DNA from: Microvirga sp. ACRRW
GTDB lineage: Bacteria; Pseudomonadota; Alphaproteobacteria; Rhizobiales; Beijerinckiaceae
Direction of reading: 5' to 3'
DNA length: 64,000 bases
Assembly (NCBI RefSeq): GCF_022346925.1
Contig: NZ_JAKRNJ010000001.1
Coordinates: 558,001-622,000 of the forward strand
Shown: piece by piece, positions 23,592 to 31,031 of the stretch
Layout of the letters: the number at the start of each line of letters is the position of its first letter
Position numbering within the stretch: position 1 is the first letter of the stretch
The notes under the pieces: model-generated
Seen by the model: the letters and a program-made list of their open reading frames with translations, nothing else
The model's database searches: none
Told to the model about the DNA's origin: nothing
Program-made: the position numbers and the translations under genes

Positions 23592-24572
23592 ATGACCTTT
23601 TCCCTTACCCGCCGCATGGCCCTCGGCCTTCTCGCAGGCGCCGCCCTGTTCTCGCAGGCCGCCCTCGCCCAGCCTTATCCCAACCGCGTCATCAAGATGG
23701 TGGTGCCCTACCCGGCCGGTGGCCCGACCGACGTGATCGCCCGCATTGTGGCGGAGGAGATGGGCAAGGAACTCGGCCAGAACGTGATCGTCGAGAACAT
23801 GGCGGGCGCATCCGGCGCCGTCGGCACGCGCGCCGTCGCCCGCGCCACGCCCGACGGTTACACCCTCGTCTTCGGCAACAACCAGACGCACGGGAACAAC
23901 ATGTTCCTGCTGAAAGATCCGGGCTACGACGCGGTGAAGGATTTTGCTCCCCTCGCAGGTGCCGGCGCGTTCGAGCATGTCTTCGTGGTCAAGAACGACT
24001 TGCCTGTGAAGACCATTTCCGAATTGGTCGAACTCGCCAAGAAGGATCCGGGCAAGCTCAATTACGGCTCCACCGGCGTCGGCTCCGGCTCGCATCTGGC
24101 GACCGAGCTTTTCATGACGCGCACGGGGATCAAGATGACCCATGTGCCCTTCCGGGGCGCTGCTCCTCTGGTGACGGAACTTATGGGTGGCCGCATCGAT
24201 GTGTCGAACTCCACCCTGCCGAGCGTGCTCGCGCAGTTCCAGGCAGGCCAGATGCGGGCCATCGGCCTCGCCAGCCCGCAGCGCAACCCGCTGGCCCCCG
24301 ACGTGCCGACCTTGCGTGAACAGGGCGTCGCCAACGCGGATGCGGAATCCTGGGCCGCCTTCTTCGCGCCCGTGAACACGCCCAAGCCTGTCCTCGACAA
24401 GCTCTCGGGCACGATCATCGCGATCCTCAACAAGCCGGATGTGAAGGAACGTATCACGAAGCTTGGCTTTACTTTGAACGTGCGCGATCCCGAGACCTTC
24501 AAACCTTATCTGGACAAGGAGATCCAGACCTGGGCGGAGATCATCAAAGCGGCCAATATCGGCGCGGAATAA
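23592..24572 (+). CDS. Tripartite tricarboxylate transporter substrate-binding protein (Bug family)
   Basis: 326 residues. Start at 23592 yields a signal peptide (LTRRMALGLLAGAALFSQAALAQ) with an ALA-Q cleavage point and possible twin Arg. The mature protein begins with PYPNRVIKMVVPYPAGGPTD, the Bug signature, and has VVVENMAG-like (VIVENMAGASGAVG) and YGSTGVGSGSHLATEL binding loops. Bug proteins bind carboxylates or aromatic acids in the periplasm. No TctA/TctB membrane genes are adjacent, so it is an orphan binding protein, a common situation in this expanded family. Confidence 0.94.
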   Translation: MTFSLTRRMALGLLAGAALFSQAALAQPYPNRVIKMVVPYPAGGPTDVIARIVAEEMGKELGQNVIVENMAGASGAVGTRAVARATPDGYTLVFGNNQTHGNNMFLLKDPGYDAVKDFAPLAGAGAFEHVFVVKNDLPVKTISELVELAKKDPGKLNYGSTGVGSGSHLATELFMTRTGIKMTHVPFRGAAPLVTELMGGRIDVSNSTLPSVLAQFQAGQMRAIGLASPQRNPLAPDVPTLREQGVANADAESWAAFFAPVNTPKPVLDKLSGTIIAILNKPDVKERITKLGFTLNVRDPETFKPYLDKEIQTWAEIIKAANIGAE

Positions 24573-24598
24573 GTCTCGCCGAACAATCGCTTCCATCC

Positions 24599-24630
24599 AA
24601 TGGCCGGGGCCTTGCTCCGGCCATTTTCAT
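24599..24630 (+). terminator. Intrinsic terminator after the Bug gene
   Basis: TGGCCGG (24601-24607) pairs with CCGGCCA (24617-24623), followed by TTTTCATT. Confidence 0.85.
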
Positions 24631-24738
24631 TGCGATGATTACTGTCCTAGTAAAACATCAGCAGCGTTAATATTGGTTAATGAATAGTTAACGTCGTCAC
24701 TTACCAAGATCTCCAAAAGTATGACTTCAACACAGGGC

Positions 24739-24763
24739 GGAACTTTCCTGTATTGAATGGGTT
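24739..24763 (+). promoter_or_regulatory. Possible EcfG-type promoter
   Basis: GGAAC (24739-24743), 16-base spacer, GGTT (24760-24763). The -35 and spacing match EcfG promoters exactly; the first base of the -10 differs (G for C). It lies 39 bases before the ATG at 24802. Confidence 0.45.
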
Positions 24764-24801
24764 TTTTCTCCGTAGCCGCCTTGGCATCAAGGGGAAAAAC
24801 C

Positions 24802-24987
24802 ATGAAAACCTTGCGTCCCAGGAACCACGTCGCGTCCCGCGTTCACCGGCTGGATCTTCGTCAGCAGAGCCGTTGCTCGCTGGCGCTGATCATGCTGATG
24901 GGACTGGCCACCCTCTCCGTTCTCGCCACCACGCAGACCCTGTCGGCGCGGGACACGAAGCCTGTCCACCTCTATTCCATCCGGTAA
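24802..24987 (+). CDS. Small membrane or secreted peptide, 61 residues
   Basis: ATG at 24802 with AAGGGGA seven bases upstream. A basic N-terminus (MKTLRPRNHVASRVHRLDLR) is followed by one hydrophobic segment, CSLALIMLMGLATLSVLATT, and a polar tail ending KPVHLYSIR. It may be an uncleaved signal anchor or an exported peptide. A possible EcfG promoter precedes it. No family recognised; reality supported by the ribosome site and promoter only. Confidence 0.55.
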   Translation: MKTLRPRNHVASRVHRLDLRQQSRCSLALIMLMGLATLSVLATTQTLSARDTKPVHLYSIR

Positions 24988-25067
24988 CACGTGAGTGAAC
25001 GGCCGCGAGGTTGACGCCTCGTACCAGGAGGTTAGCTCTTCGACCTCAAGATTGACGGAGAGCCTCC

Positions 25068-26207
25068 ATGCCGAAACTTCGCCTTGCCCTCGCCTGCGCC
25101 CTGGTTCTTGCCGCCGCCCCGGCCGCGCTGGCTCAGGACACGCAGCGCCTTCGCACCGACAAGGCGGAAGTGATCGTCGAGACGATCGCCCGCAATCTCC
25201 AGAACCCCTGGAGCCTCGCTTTTCTCCCTGACAGCCGCATGCTGGTGACCGAGAGGCCCGGGCGCCTGCGCATCGTGGATGCGGACGGCAATGTCTCCGA
25301 ACCGATCAAGGGGCTTCCGCGCATATCGGCCCGCGGCCAGGGCGGACTTCTCGATGTGGCGCTCGATCCCAATTTCGCGCAGAACCGCCTCGTCTATTTG
25401 AGCTTCGCCGAGGATCGCGGTGAAGGCCGCAACGGCACGAGCGTTGCACGGGCGCGTCTCAGTCAGGACGGGACGGCTCTCGAAGAGACGCAAGTGATCT
25501 TCCGCCAGGAGCCGTCCTATGCGGGAACGCATCATTTTGGATCGCGCCTGGTCTTCGCCCGTGACGGCAATCTCTTCGTGACGCTCGGCGAACGCAACGA
25601 CCTGCGCAATCAGGCACAGAGCCTCAATAATCATCTCGGCAAGATCGTCCGCATCAAGTCCGCAGGCGGTGCCGCCTCCGATAACCCGTTCTTCAATCGT
25701 GAAGACGCACGCCCTGAGATCTGGTCATCGGGTCATCGCAACGTCCAGTCGGCGGCTCTCAATCCAGCGACAGGCGAACTCTGGATCGTTGAGCACGGCG
25801 CGCGCGGAGGCGACGAGGTGAACATTCCGCAGAAGGGCAAGAATTACGGCTGGCCCGTGATTTCCTACGGCGTGCATTACTCGGGCCAGAAAATCGGCGA
25901 AGGCACGAAAAAGACCGGCATGGAGCAGCCAGCCTATTTTTGGGACCCGTCCATCGCGCCCTCCGGCATGGCCTTCTATACGGGCGACAAATTCCCCGCG
26001 TGGCGCGGCAGTGTTCTCGTCGGCGCTCTTGCCGGAAAGCTCGTCTCGCGTCTTGAGACCAACGGCAACAAGGTGACCGGCGAAGAGCGCATGCTGCAGA
26101 ATCTCGGCGAGCGCATTCGCGATGTGCGCCAGGGTCCCGACGGCCTGGTCTATCTCCTCACGGATTCTCCGCAGGGCCGCATTCTGCGCATGAAGCCTGC
26201 AACCTGA
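25068..26207 (+). CDS. PQQ-dependent sugar dehydrogenase (GDH-B/Yli/sorbosone-type beta-propeller)
   Basis: 379 residues with a cleavable signal ([18 protein letters not shown]). Six-bladed propeller pattern: [34 protein letters not shown], catalytic His region [40 protein letters not shown] plus [20 protein letters not shown] and the final [14 protein letters not shown]. These are the hallmarks of soluble aldose sugar dehydrogenases that oxidise sugars in the periplasm using PQQ and calcium. No PQQ synthesis genes are in the window. Confidence 0.93.
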   Translation: MPKLRLALACALVLAAAPAALAQDTQRLRTDKAEVIVETIARNLQNPWSLAFLPDSRMLVTERPGRLRIVDADGNVSEPIKGLPRISARGQGGLLDVALDPNFAQNRLVYLSFAEDRGEGRNGTSVARARLSQDGTALEETQVIFRQEPSYAGTHHFGSRLVFARDGNLFVTLGERNDLRNQAQSLNNHLGKIVRIKSAGGAASDNPFFNREDARPEIWSSGHRNVQSAALNPATGELWIVEHGARGGDEVNIPQKGKNYGWPVISYGVHYSGQKIGEGTKKTGMEQPAYFWDPSIAPSGMAFYTGDKFPAWRGSVLVGALAGKLVSRLETNGNKVTGEERMLQNLGERIRDVRQGPDGLVYLLTDSPQGRILRMKPAT

Positions 26208-26213
26208 GCGGCA

Positions 26214-26534
26214 TCAGGCGCGCGGCCCGAAGAGAATGAGGGCCGCGCCTGCAAGGCAGATCGCGCCGCCTGTAAAATCCCAACGGTCGGGCCGCGCGCC
26301 TTCGACGATCCAAAGCCACAGGATCGAGGCGATGATGTAGATGCCGCCATAAGCCGCATAAGCGCGTCCGGCGGCATCGCTCGGGGCAAGGGTCAGAAGA
26401 TACGCAAAAAGCGCCAAGGCACTTAAGCCCGGCATAAGCCATAGCGGCGACTTACCCAGGCGCAGCCATGCCCAGAACGAGAAGCATCCCGCGATCTCGG
26501 CGAGCGCTGCGAGGGCGTAGACGAAGATCGCCAT
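26214..26534 (-). CDS. YnfA family protein (UPF0060), small membrane protein
   Basis: 106 residues, four membrane helices. The [20 protein letters not shown] opening with conserved Glu, then [20 protein letters not shown] and [20 protein letters not shown], are typical of YnfA. The family is related in fold to small multidrug-resistance and EmrE transporters. The start at 26534 is nine bases after the stop of the DUF486 gene, so the two form a short operon. The longer frame to 26765 is an artefact overlapping that gene. Confidence 0.93.
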   Translation of the reverse strand: MAIFVYALAALAEIAGCFSFWAWLRLGKSPLWLMPGLSALALFAYLLTLAPSDAAGRAYAAYGGIYIIASILWLWIVEGARPDRWDFTGGAICLAGAALILFGPRA

Positions 26535-26542
26535 GGTCACGC

Positions 26543-26884
26543 TCAGCGGCCTTGGAAGATGAAGGCAGCACCTGCGGCGATCAGCACGAAGCCGATGAGA
26601 TGGTTCCAGCCTAAGGACTCTTTCAGATAGAGCACCGAGAAGCCTGCGAAGACCACCAGCGTGATGACCTCCTGCATAGTCTTCAGTTCGGCGGCCGAAT
26701 AGACGGCCGAGCCGATACGGTTCGCAGGCACCGCGAACCAATACTCGACGAAAGCAATGCCCCATGAGGCCATGACCGCCAGCCAGAGCGGCGATGTCTT
26801 GAACTTCAGGTGGCCGTACCAGGCGAATGTCATGAAGACATTCGAAGCGATGAGCATGAGAATAGGCGCGGTATGAGGGTTCAT
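26543..26884 (-). CDS. DMT family protein (DUF486)
   Basis: 113 residues, four hydrophobic helices: [60 protein letters not shown] and [16 protein letters not shown]. The VPANRIG and LKESL features are typical of DUF486, a small member of the drug/metabolite transporter clan. Start MNPHTAP at 26884; the in-frame extension to 26956 lacks a ribosome site. Co-transcribed with the YnfA-like gene; the two might form a heterodimeric four-helix transporter, as paired SMR proteins do (inference). Confidence 0.92.
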   Translation of the reverse strand: MNPHTAPILMLIASNVFMTFAWYGHLKFKTSPLWLAVMASWGIAFVEYWFAVPANRIGSAVYSAAELKTMQEVITLVVFAGFSVLYLKESLGWNHLIGFVLIAAGAAFIFQGR

Positions 26885-27063
26885 GAGGTTTGCATCGAAG
26901 GGCGATTGAGGGGCATTGCCCCCTGCCCTATTCCTTTCATGCATGGTGTCAAGCAATGGCCTTCGCCCATGCGGTAGAAAGCCGTTGCGGCAAAAAGGCC
27001 GGTTTTAAAGGATATTCCTTCAGGGCACGCGTTACCTTTGCCGAGCGACCAGCTGAATGAACA

Positions 27064-27876
27064 TCAACATACGGAACGGGTGCCGCCTCGCTGTGTGCGG
27101 CAGGCCTGCTGGGAGGAGGCTTGATCGCGCTCGCCGAGGCGCGCAATCACCTCTGAGCCTCCGGCGATCTGCGGATTGGACGGATCGAAGCCTTCGCGCT
27201 CCTCGCGCTGTGTCACAAGGGCACGCGCCTTCTGAAAAGCCACATCGAGGCGGCTTTCTCCACGCATGGCCTTGTTGAAGAACGCATCACCGAAATAGGT
27301 CCATGTCGCGCCATCACGGCAGCCGAAGGAAGATCTGTCGGCAGAGGCAGCCGTGATCACCAGCGTACGTTCATCCGCGAGCTTCGCGAAAACGCCCGAA
27401 TAGCAGGCCGATACGATCACGACGCGGTAGCGCGCCCCGCTCTCCTGCAGGAGTTGCCGCACGTTGCCGGGCGTGATCATCGTGTGATCGTCCTTAGTGA
27501 CGATGGCGGCCCCATCGGTGCTGCCGTGCGAGGTCAGGAAGAACACCAGCACATCGTCAGCATCGACCACTTCGCTGACGGATTGAACCGCCTTGCGGAT
27601 GGTCTGCGGCGTAGCGCCCGCGCTTCGCTTGGTATTGAAGCCGACGATGGTGCGGTTCTTCGTATTCAGGCTTGTGCCGAGCACGCGGGCCGCACCCTTC
27701 GCCTCGCTCTCGAACACGCTCTGCGGACCCCAGAGGCCGAAGGAGAGAATATAGACATCCGTTCCCGGCCCCGAAGGAGCAAGACGTCCGGACTGAGCCA
27801 GGGCCGCGCCCGACAATCCAACGGTGAACGCCATGGAGGCGAGAAACATCTTCAGGCCATTTGCTCTGTAGCGCAC
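27064..27876 (-). CDS. C13 (legumain-like) family peptidase, secreted
   Basis: 270 residues. GTG start at 27876, chosen because GGAG lies six bases upstream; ATG codons at 27912 and 27849 lack one. Signal peptide MFLASMAFTVGLSGAALAQ. The caspase-like fold is shown by DDVLVFFLTSHGSTDG with the catalytic His and VVIVSACYSGVFAKL with the catalytic Cys; the intervening strand TKDDHTMITPGNVRQLL fits clan CD. C13 enzymes in eukaryotes cut after Asn; the specificity of bacterial members is not established. C-terminal 20 residues are unusual (SSQQACRTQRGGTRSVC). Confidence 0.85.
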   Translation of the reverse strand: MRYRANGLKMFLASMAFTVGLSGAALAQSGRLAPSGPGTDVYILSFGLWGPQSVFESEAKGAARVLGTSLNTKNRTIVGFNTKRSAGATPQTIRKAVQSVSEVVDADDVLVFFLTSHGSTDGAAIVTKDDHTMITPGNVRQLLQESGARYRVVIVSACYSGVFAKLADERTLVITAASADRSSFGCRDGATWTYFGDAFFNKAMRGESRLDVAFQKARALVTQREEREGFDPSNPQIAGGSEVIARLGERDQASSQQACRTQRGGTRSVC

Positions 27877-28036
27877 ATCTCTCTCCTTTGAGGCGCACTT
27901 CTTCTCAACCATGAAATAATATTCGTCACGCCATGACAAGGCCGCGTGATGGAAACCTTGACGCTTGCCGAACCGAAAGCCGTCTTAGGGGTTTTCCTGT
28001 CACAGAATTCAGAAAGAGCTTTCTAAGAGGATTTCG

Positions 28037-28426
28037 ATGGATATCGCGCTCGACAAGGTCTGCGAACTCATTCTCCGGGTCAGGGCCATTGACGTGAAGG
28101 AGGGCGTCACCGATCCAGCCTCGGGCTCGAACCCTATCGACGACGGCGCCATCGACGCTCTTACCACCTCGCCGGACGATGCCACCGAGGACGAGCTGCG
28201 GGATGTGATTGCCGGCCTCAACGATGACGAGCGCGCCGATCTGATCGCTCTCGTCTATATAGGGCGCGGCGACATGGAGCCCGAGGAATGGGGCGATGCG
28301 GTGCGCCTCGCCCGCGAGCGCGAGGAGGCAAACTCCGTCTCGACCGCGGATTGGCTCATCGGCATTCCCAACCTCGCCGATCTGCTGGACGAAGGCCTCA
28401 ATGCCATGGGCCGCAGCTGCGCCTGA
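28037..28426 (+). CDS. DUF3775 domain-containing protein
   Basis: 129 residues, strongly acidic. The LRDVIAGLNDDERADLIALV segment followed by YIGRGDMEPEEWGDAVRLAR is the DUF3775 core, and the C-terminus IPNLADLLDEGLNAMG is also typical. No signal or membrane segment; probably cytoplasmic and helical. Function unknown. GAGG at 28027-28030 precedes the start. The family is largely alphaproteobacterial. Confidence 0.9.
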   Translation: MDIALDKVCELILRVRAIDVKEGVTDPASGSNPIDDGAIDALTTSPDDATEDELRDVIAGLNDDERADLIALVYIGRGDMEPEEWGDAVRLAREREEANSVSTADWLIGIPNLADLLDEGLNAMGRSCA

Positions 28427-28554
28427 GGGGCATTCAGCGCGGCTCGACGCAAGATCACAGAGAATTTTTCAGAACATCGCCGACATGGTGACGGTGCCCT
28501 ATTTGCGACACGGAGTGAGAGAACACTCCGCCGTGCCTGCTGAAGGAGGACGCC

Positions 28555-28773
28555 ATGTGTGCGCGCAGTCCTGAAGAAAGCTCTGAAGAGAAGGTGCAGA
28601 CCAAGATTCTGCAGGCCATCCACGATGCCCTTGACGACACTCAAAGTCCAGCCGAGCCTCAGCACAAGGACGTGCCAGTCTCTCAGACTCCACAGGAGAA
28701 GCTGCTCGACACCAAGGTCGAACTCGACCGTGTCGAACTCTATCTGAAAGGGCCAACGGTCTTCACCGCCTGA
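28555..28773 (+). CDS. Hypothetical acidic protein, 72 residues
   Basis: Excellent ribosome site (GAAGGAGG, six bases before the ATG). The product is hydrophilic: KVQTKILQAIHDALDDTQSP, then PQEKLLDTKVELDRVELYLK. A perfect seven-base inverted repeat (CGGAGTG/CACTCCG at 28511-28530) sits just upstream of the ribosome site and could be a control hairpin or the terminator of DUF3775. No homologous family recognised. Confidence 0.65.
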   Translation: MCARSPEESSEEKVQTKILQAIHDALDDTQSPAEPQHKDVPVSQTPQEKLLDTKVELDRVELYLKGPTVFTA

Positions 28774-28964
28774 GCTCCTCCTAAGCTCTTCGGACGCCTC
28801 TGCGCATTCCGGCACCCCGCTCCGAGCGCATCTTCAACGGCCTCCGGCACGAAGGCTTGAGCCTGGCATCGTGCAGGTCGTTTTCTCATGGATAGGTTTT
28901 ACACGCTGCTACGATTGCCTTAAGCACGGAGCCCCAAGGAATAAAGTTACCCTGGAGACGACCC

Positions 28965-29777
28965 ATGGTGGAATCCTGGCAGCAGGCCAACCTGTCGAAT
29001 TGGAACAATCGGGCAGCATTGCATATCCGCGATGCCACGGGTTTCTATAATGTTGAGGGCTTTCTGGCCGGCGAAGACAAGCTCCATTCCATCGAGACTT
29101 CCGAGATCGGCGATGTGAAAGGCAAGCGACTTTTGCACCTGCAATGCCATTTCGGCCTGGACACGCTCTCCCTCGCCCGCCGTGGAGCCACCGTCACCGG
29201 TCTGGATTTCTCGCCTGTTGCCATCGAGGGCGCACGCGGTCTCGCGAAGAAAGCCGGTCTGCCCGCCACCTTCGTAGAGGCCGATGTCTACGACGCGCGG
29301 AAAGTGATCGACGGTCATTTCGACATGGTGTTCTCGACCTGGGGCACGATCTGCTGGCTCCCCGACGTCAAGTGCTGGGCGAAGGCCGTCGCGGACATGC
29401 TGACGCCGGGCGGCACTTTCTATTTTCTCGACTCGCACCCATCCGCCCAGGTTCTTGAACAACGCGACGGACGCCTGGAGCCGACCTATGGCTGGCGCAC
29501 GCCGATGGACAAGCCTGCGGCCTTCGAAGAAGCGCAGTCCTACACGGGCGATGCTCACAAGGAAGCGATCAAGGATTACAACTGGATCCACCCCTTGTCC
29601 GATGTGATCGGCGGGCTTCTCGATGCAGGACTTCGCCTGGAATTCCTGCATGAGCATGAAGTCCTGCCCTACAAGCTCTTTCCCATGATGGTGCCGGCAG
29701 GCCAGGGCCTTTTCCGGCTTCCCGACGGATCGGTGCCGATCCCGTTGTCCTTCTCGCTCAAGGCGGTGAAGGCCTGA
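28965..29777 (+). CDS. Class I SAM-dependent methyltransferase
   Basis: 270 residues. Motif I is present as LLHLQCHFGLDTLSLARRGA, motif II as VTGLDFSPVAIEGAR, then FVEADVYD and FDMVFSTWGTICWLPD. The Q-C-H-F-G variant is typical of a widespread subgroup of unassigned methyltransferases. C-terminal part (PLSDVIGGLLDAGLRLEFLHEHEVL) resembles Methyltransf_11/25 proteins. Substrate unknown. Stands alone between unrelated genes. Confidence 0.9.
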   Translation: MVESWQQANLSNWNNRAALHIRDATGFYNVEGFLAGEDKLHSIETSEIGDVKGKRLLHLQCHFGLDTLSLARRGATVTGLDFSPVAIEGARGLAKKAGLPATFVEADVYDARKVIDGHFDMVFSTWGTICWLPDVKCWAKAVADMLTPGGTFYFLDSHPSAQVLEQRDGRLEPTYGWRTPMDKPAAFEEAQSYTGDAHKEAIKDYNWIHPLSDVIGGLLDAGLRLEFLHEHEVLPYKLFPMMVPAGQGLFRLPDGSVPIPLSFSLKAVKA

Positions 29778-29919
29778 TACTTTCAGCGTCCCTTACACTT
29801 GCCCTTGCACCTGCCTTGTACCGAAACTGCCCCTCGGGCGTTGTTGCTCCTGTGAGGAGCAGCTTGGCTCTTCCCCTATCCGGTTCCGCTCCCGGGACGT
29901 ATCTTAAACAGGAGACCCC

Positions 29920-30972
29920 ATGAGCATCGGCCTGATCGCCCTGCTGGACGATATCGCAGGTTTGGCCAAGGTAGCGGCCGCCTCCCTCGACGATGTGGGA
30001 GCGCAAGCCGCAAAGGCGGGCGCGAAGGCTGCGGGCGTGGTGATCGACGACGCGGCCGTCACGCCGCGCTATGTCGTCGGCTTCGCCGCTTCCCGCGAAC
30101 TGCCCATCGTCGGAAAGATTGCCCTAGGATCGCTGAAGAACAAGCTGATTTATCTTCTGCCAGCCGCATTGCTCCTGAGTTTTTCCGCGCCCTGGGCCAT
30201 CACTCCGCTGCTCATGATCGGCGGCGCTTATCTCTGCTACGAAGGTTCGGAGAAGGTGTTCGAAGCCCTCTTTCCCCATGGCGCGCATGAGCACGAAGCC
30301 CAGCTTAACAAAGCGGTGCAGAGCGCGCAAAGCCTTGAGGACGAAAAGATCAGCAGCGCCATCAAGACCGATTTCATTCTCTCCGCTGAGATCATGGCGA
30401 TCACCCTCGGCACGGTTTCCGAGGCTTCGACCTCTATGCAGGCCTTCGTCCTCGGGTTGGTCGGCATCGGCATCACAGCGCTCGTCTATGGCGGCGTGGC
30501 GCTGATCGTAAAGGCGGACGATGCGGGCGTAGCGCTGGCCACCAATGAGCATCCGATCTCCAGCCTCTTGCGCCGGGATGCACAGAGCGGCGCCTCTTCG
30601 TTGGATAAAACGATTGCTCCGCTCACACGCGGCTTCGGACGCGGCCTTGTGCGCGCGATGCCTGCTCTTCTGCGCCTGCTTGGCATCGTCGGCACAGCCG
30701 CCATGATCTGGGTCGGCGGCGGCATCATCGTTCACGGGTTGGAAGGCTACGGCTTTGCATGGCTCGGCCATGCAATCCACGCCGTCGCCGTTGCAGCTGG
30801 CCATGCCGTTCCTGTCTTGAGCGGTGCCGTGGAATGGCTCATCACGGCGGTAGGCTCAGGCCTCTTCGGCCTCGCGCTGGGAGCGGTGCTGATCGCGCTC
30901 ATCCATTATGTGGCCTTGCCGCTGGTGAAGGCCGTACGCGGCAGCCGGAAGGCGGAGAAGCACACGGCTTAA
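29920..30972 (+). CDS. DUF808 family membrane protein (YedI-like)
   Basis: 350 residues. Starts with the signature MSIGLIALLDDIAGLAKVAA and DDAAVTPRYVVGFAASRELP, then LIYLLPAALLLSF and several further hydrophobic segments (ITPLLMIGGAYLCYEGSEKV, FVLGLVGIGITALVYGGVAL, GIVGTAAMIWVGGGIIVHGL, GLFGLALGAVLIALIHYVAL). An inner-membrane protein of unknown function, length normal for the family. Preceded by AGGAGA and followed by a good terminator, so it is monocistronic. Confidence 0.95.
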   Translation: MSIGLIALLDDIAGLAKVAAASLDDVGAQAAKAGAKAAGVVIDDAAVTPRYVVGFAASRELPIVGKIALGSLKNKLIYLLPAALLLSFSAPWAITPLLMIGGAYLCYEGSEKVFEALFPHGAHEHEAQLNKAVQSAQSLEDEKISSAIKTDFILSAEIMAITLGTVSEASTSMQAFVLGLVGIGITALVYGGVALIVKADDAGVALATNEHPISSLLRRDAQSGASSLDKTIAPLTRGFGRGLVRAMPALLRLLGIVGTAAMIWVGGGIIVHGLEGYGFAWLGHAIHAVAVAAGHAVPVLSGAVEWLITAVGSGLFGLALGAVLIALIHYVALPLVKAVRGSRKAEKHTA

Positions 30973-30978
30973 CGATCA

Positions 30979-31010
30979 AGGGCTGCTCGAATGAGCAGCC
31001 CTTTCTTATT
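30979..31010 (+). terminator. Intrinsic terminator after the DUF808 gene
   Basis: Ten-base-pair stem AGGGCTGCTC (30979-30988) with GAGCAGCCCT (30993-31002), then TTCTTATTT. Confidence 0.9.
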
Positions 31011-31031
31011 TGACCGTGGCGAGCGAACCTC

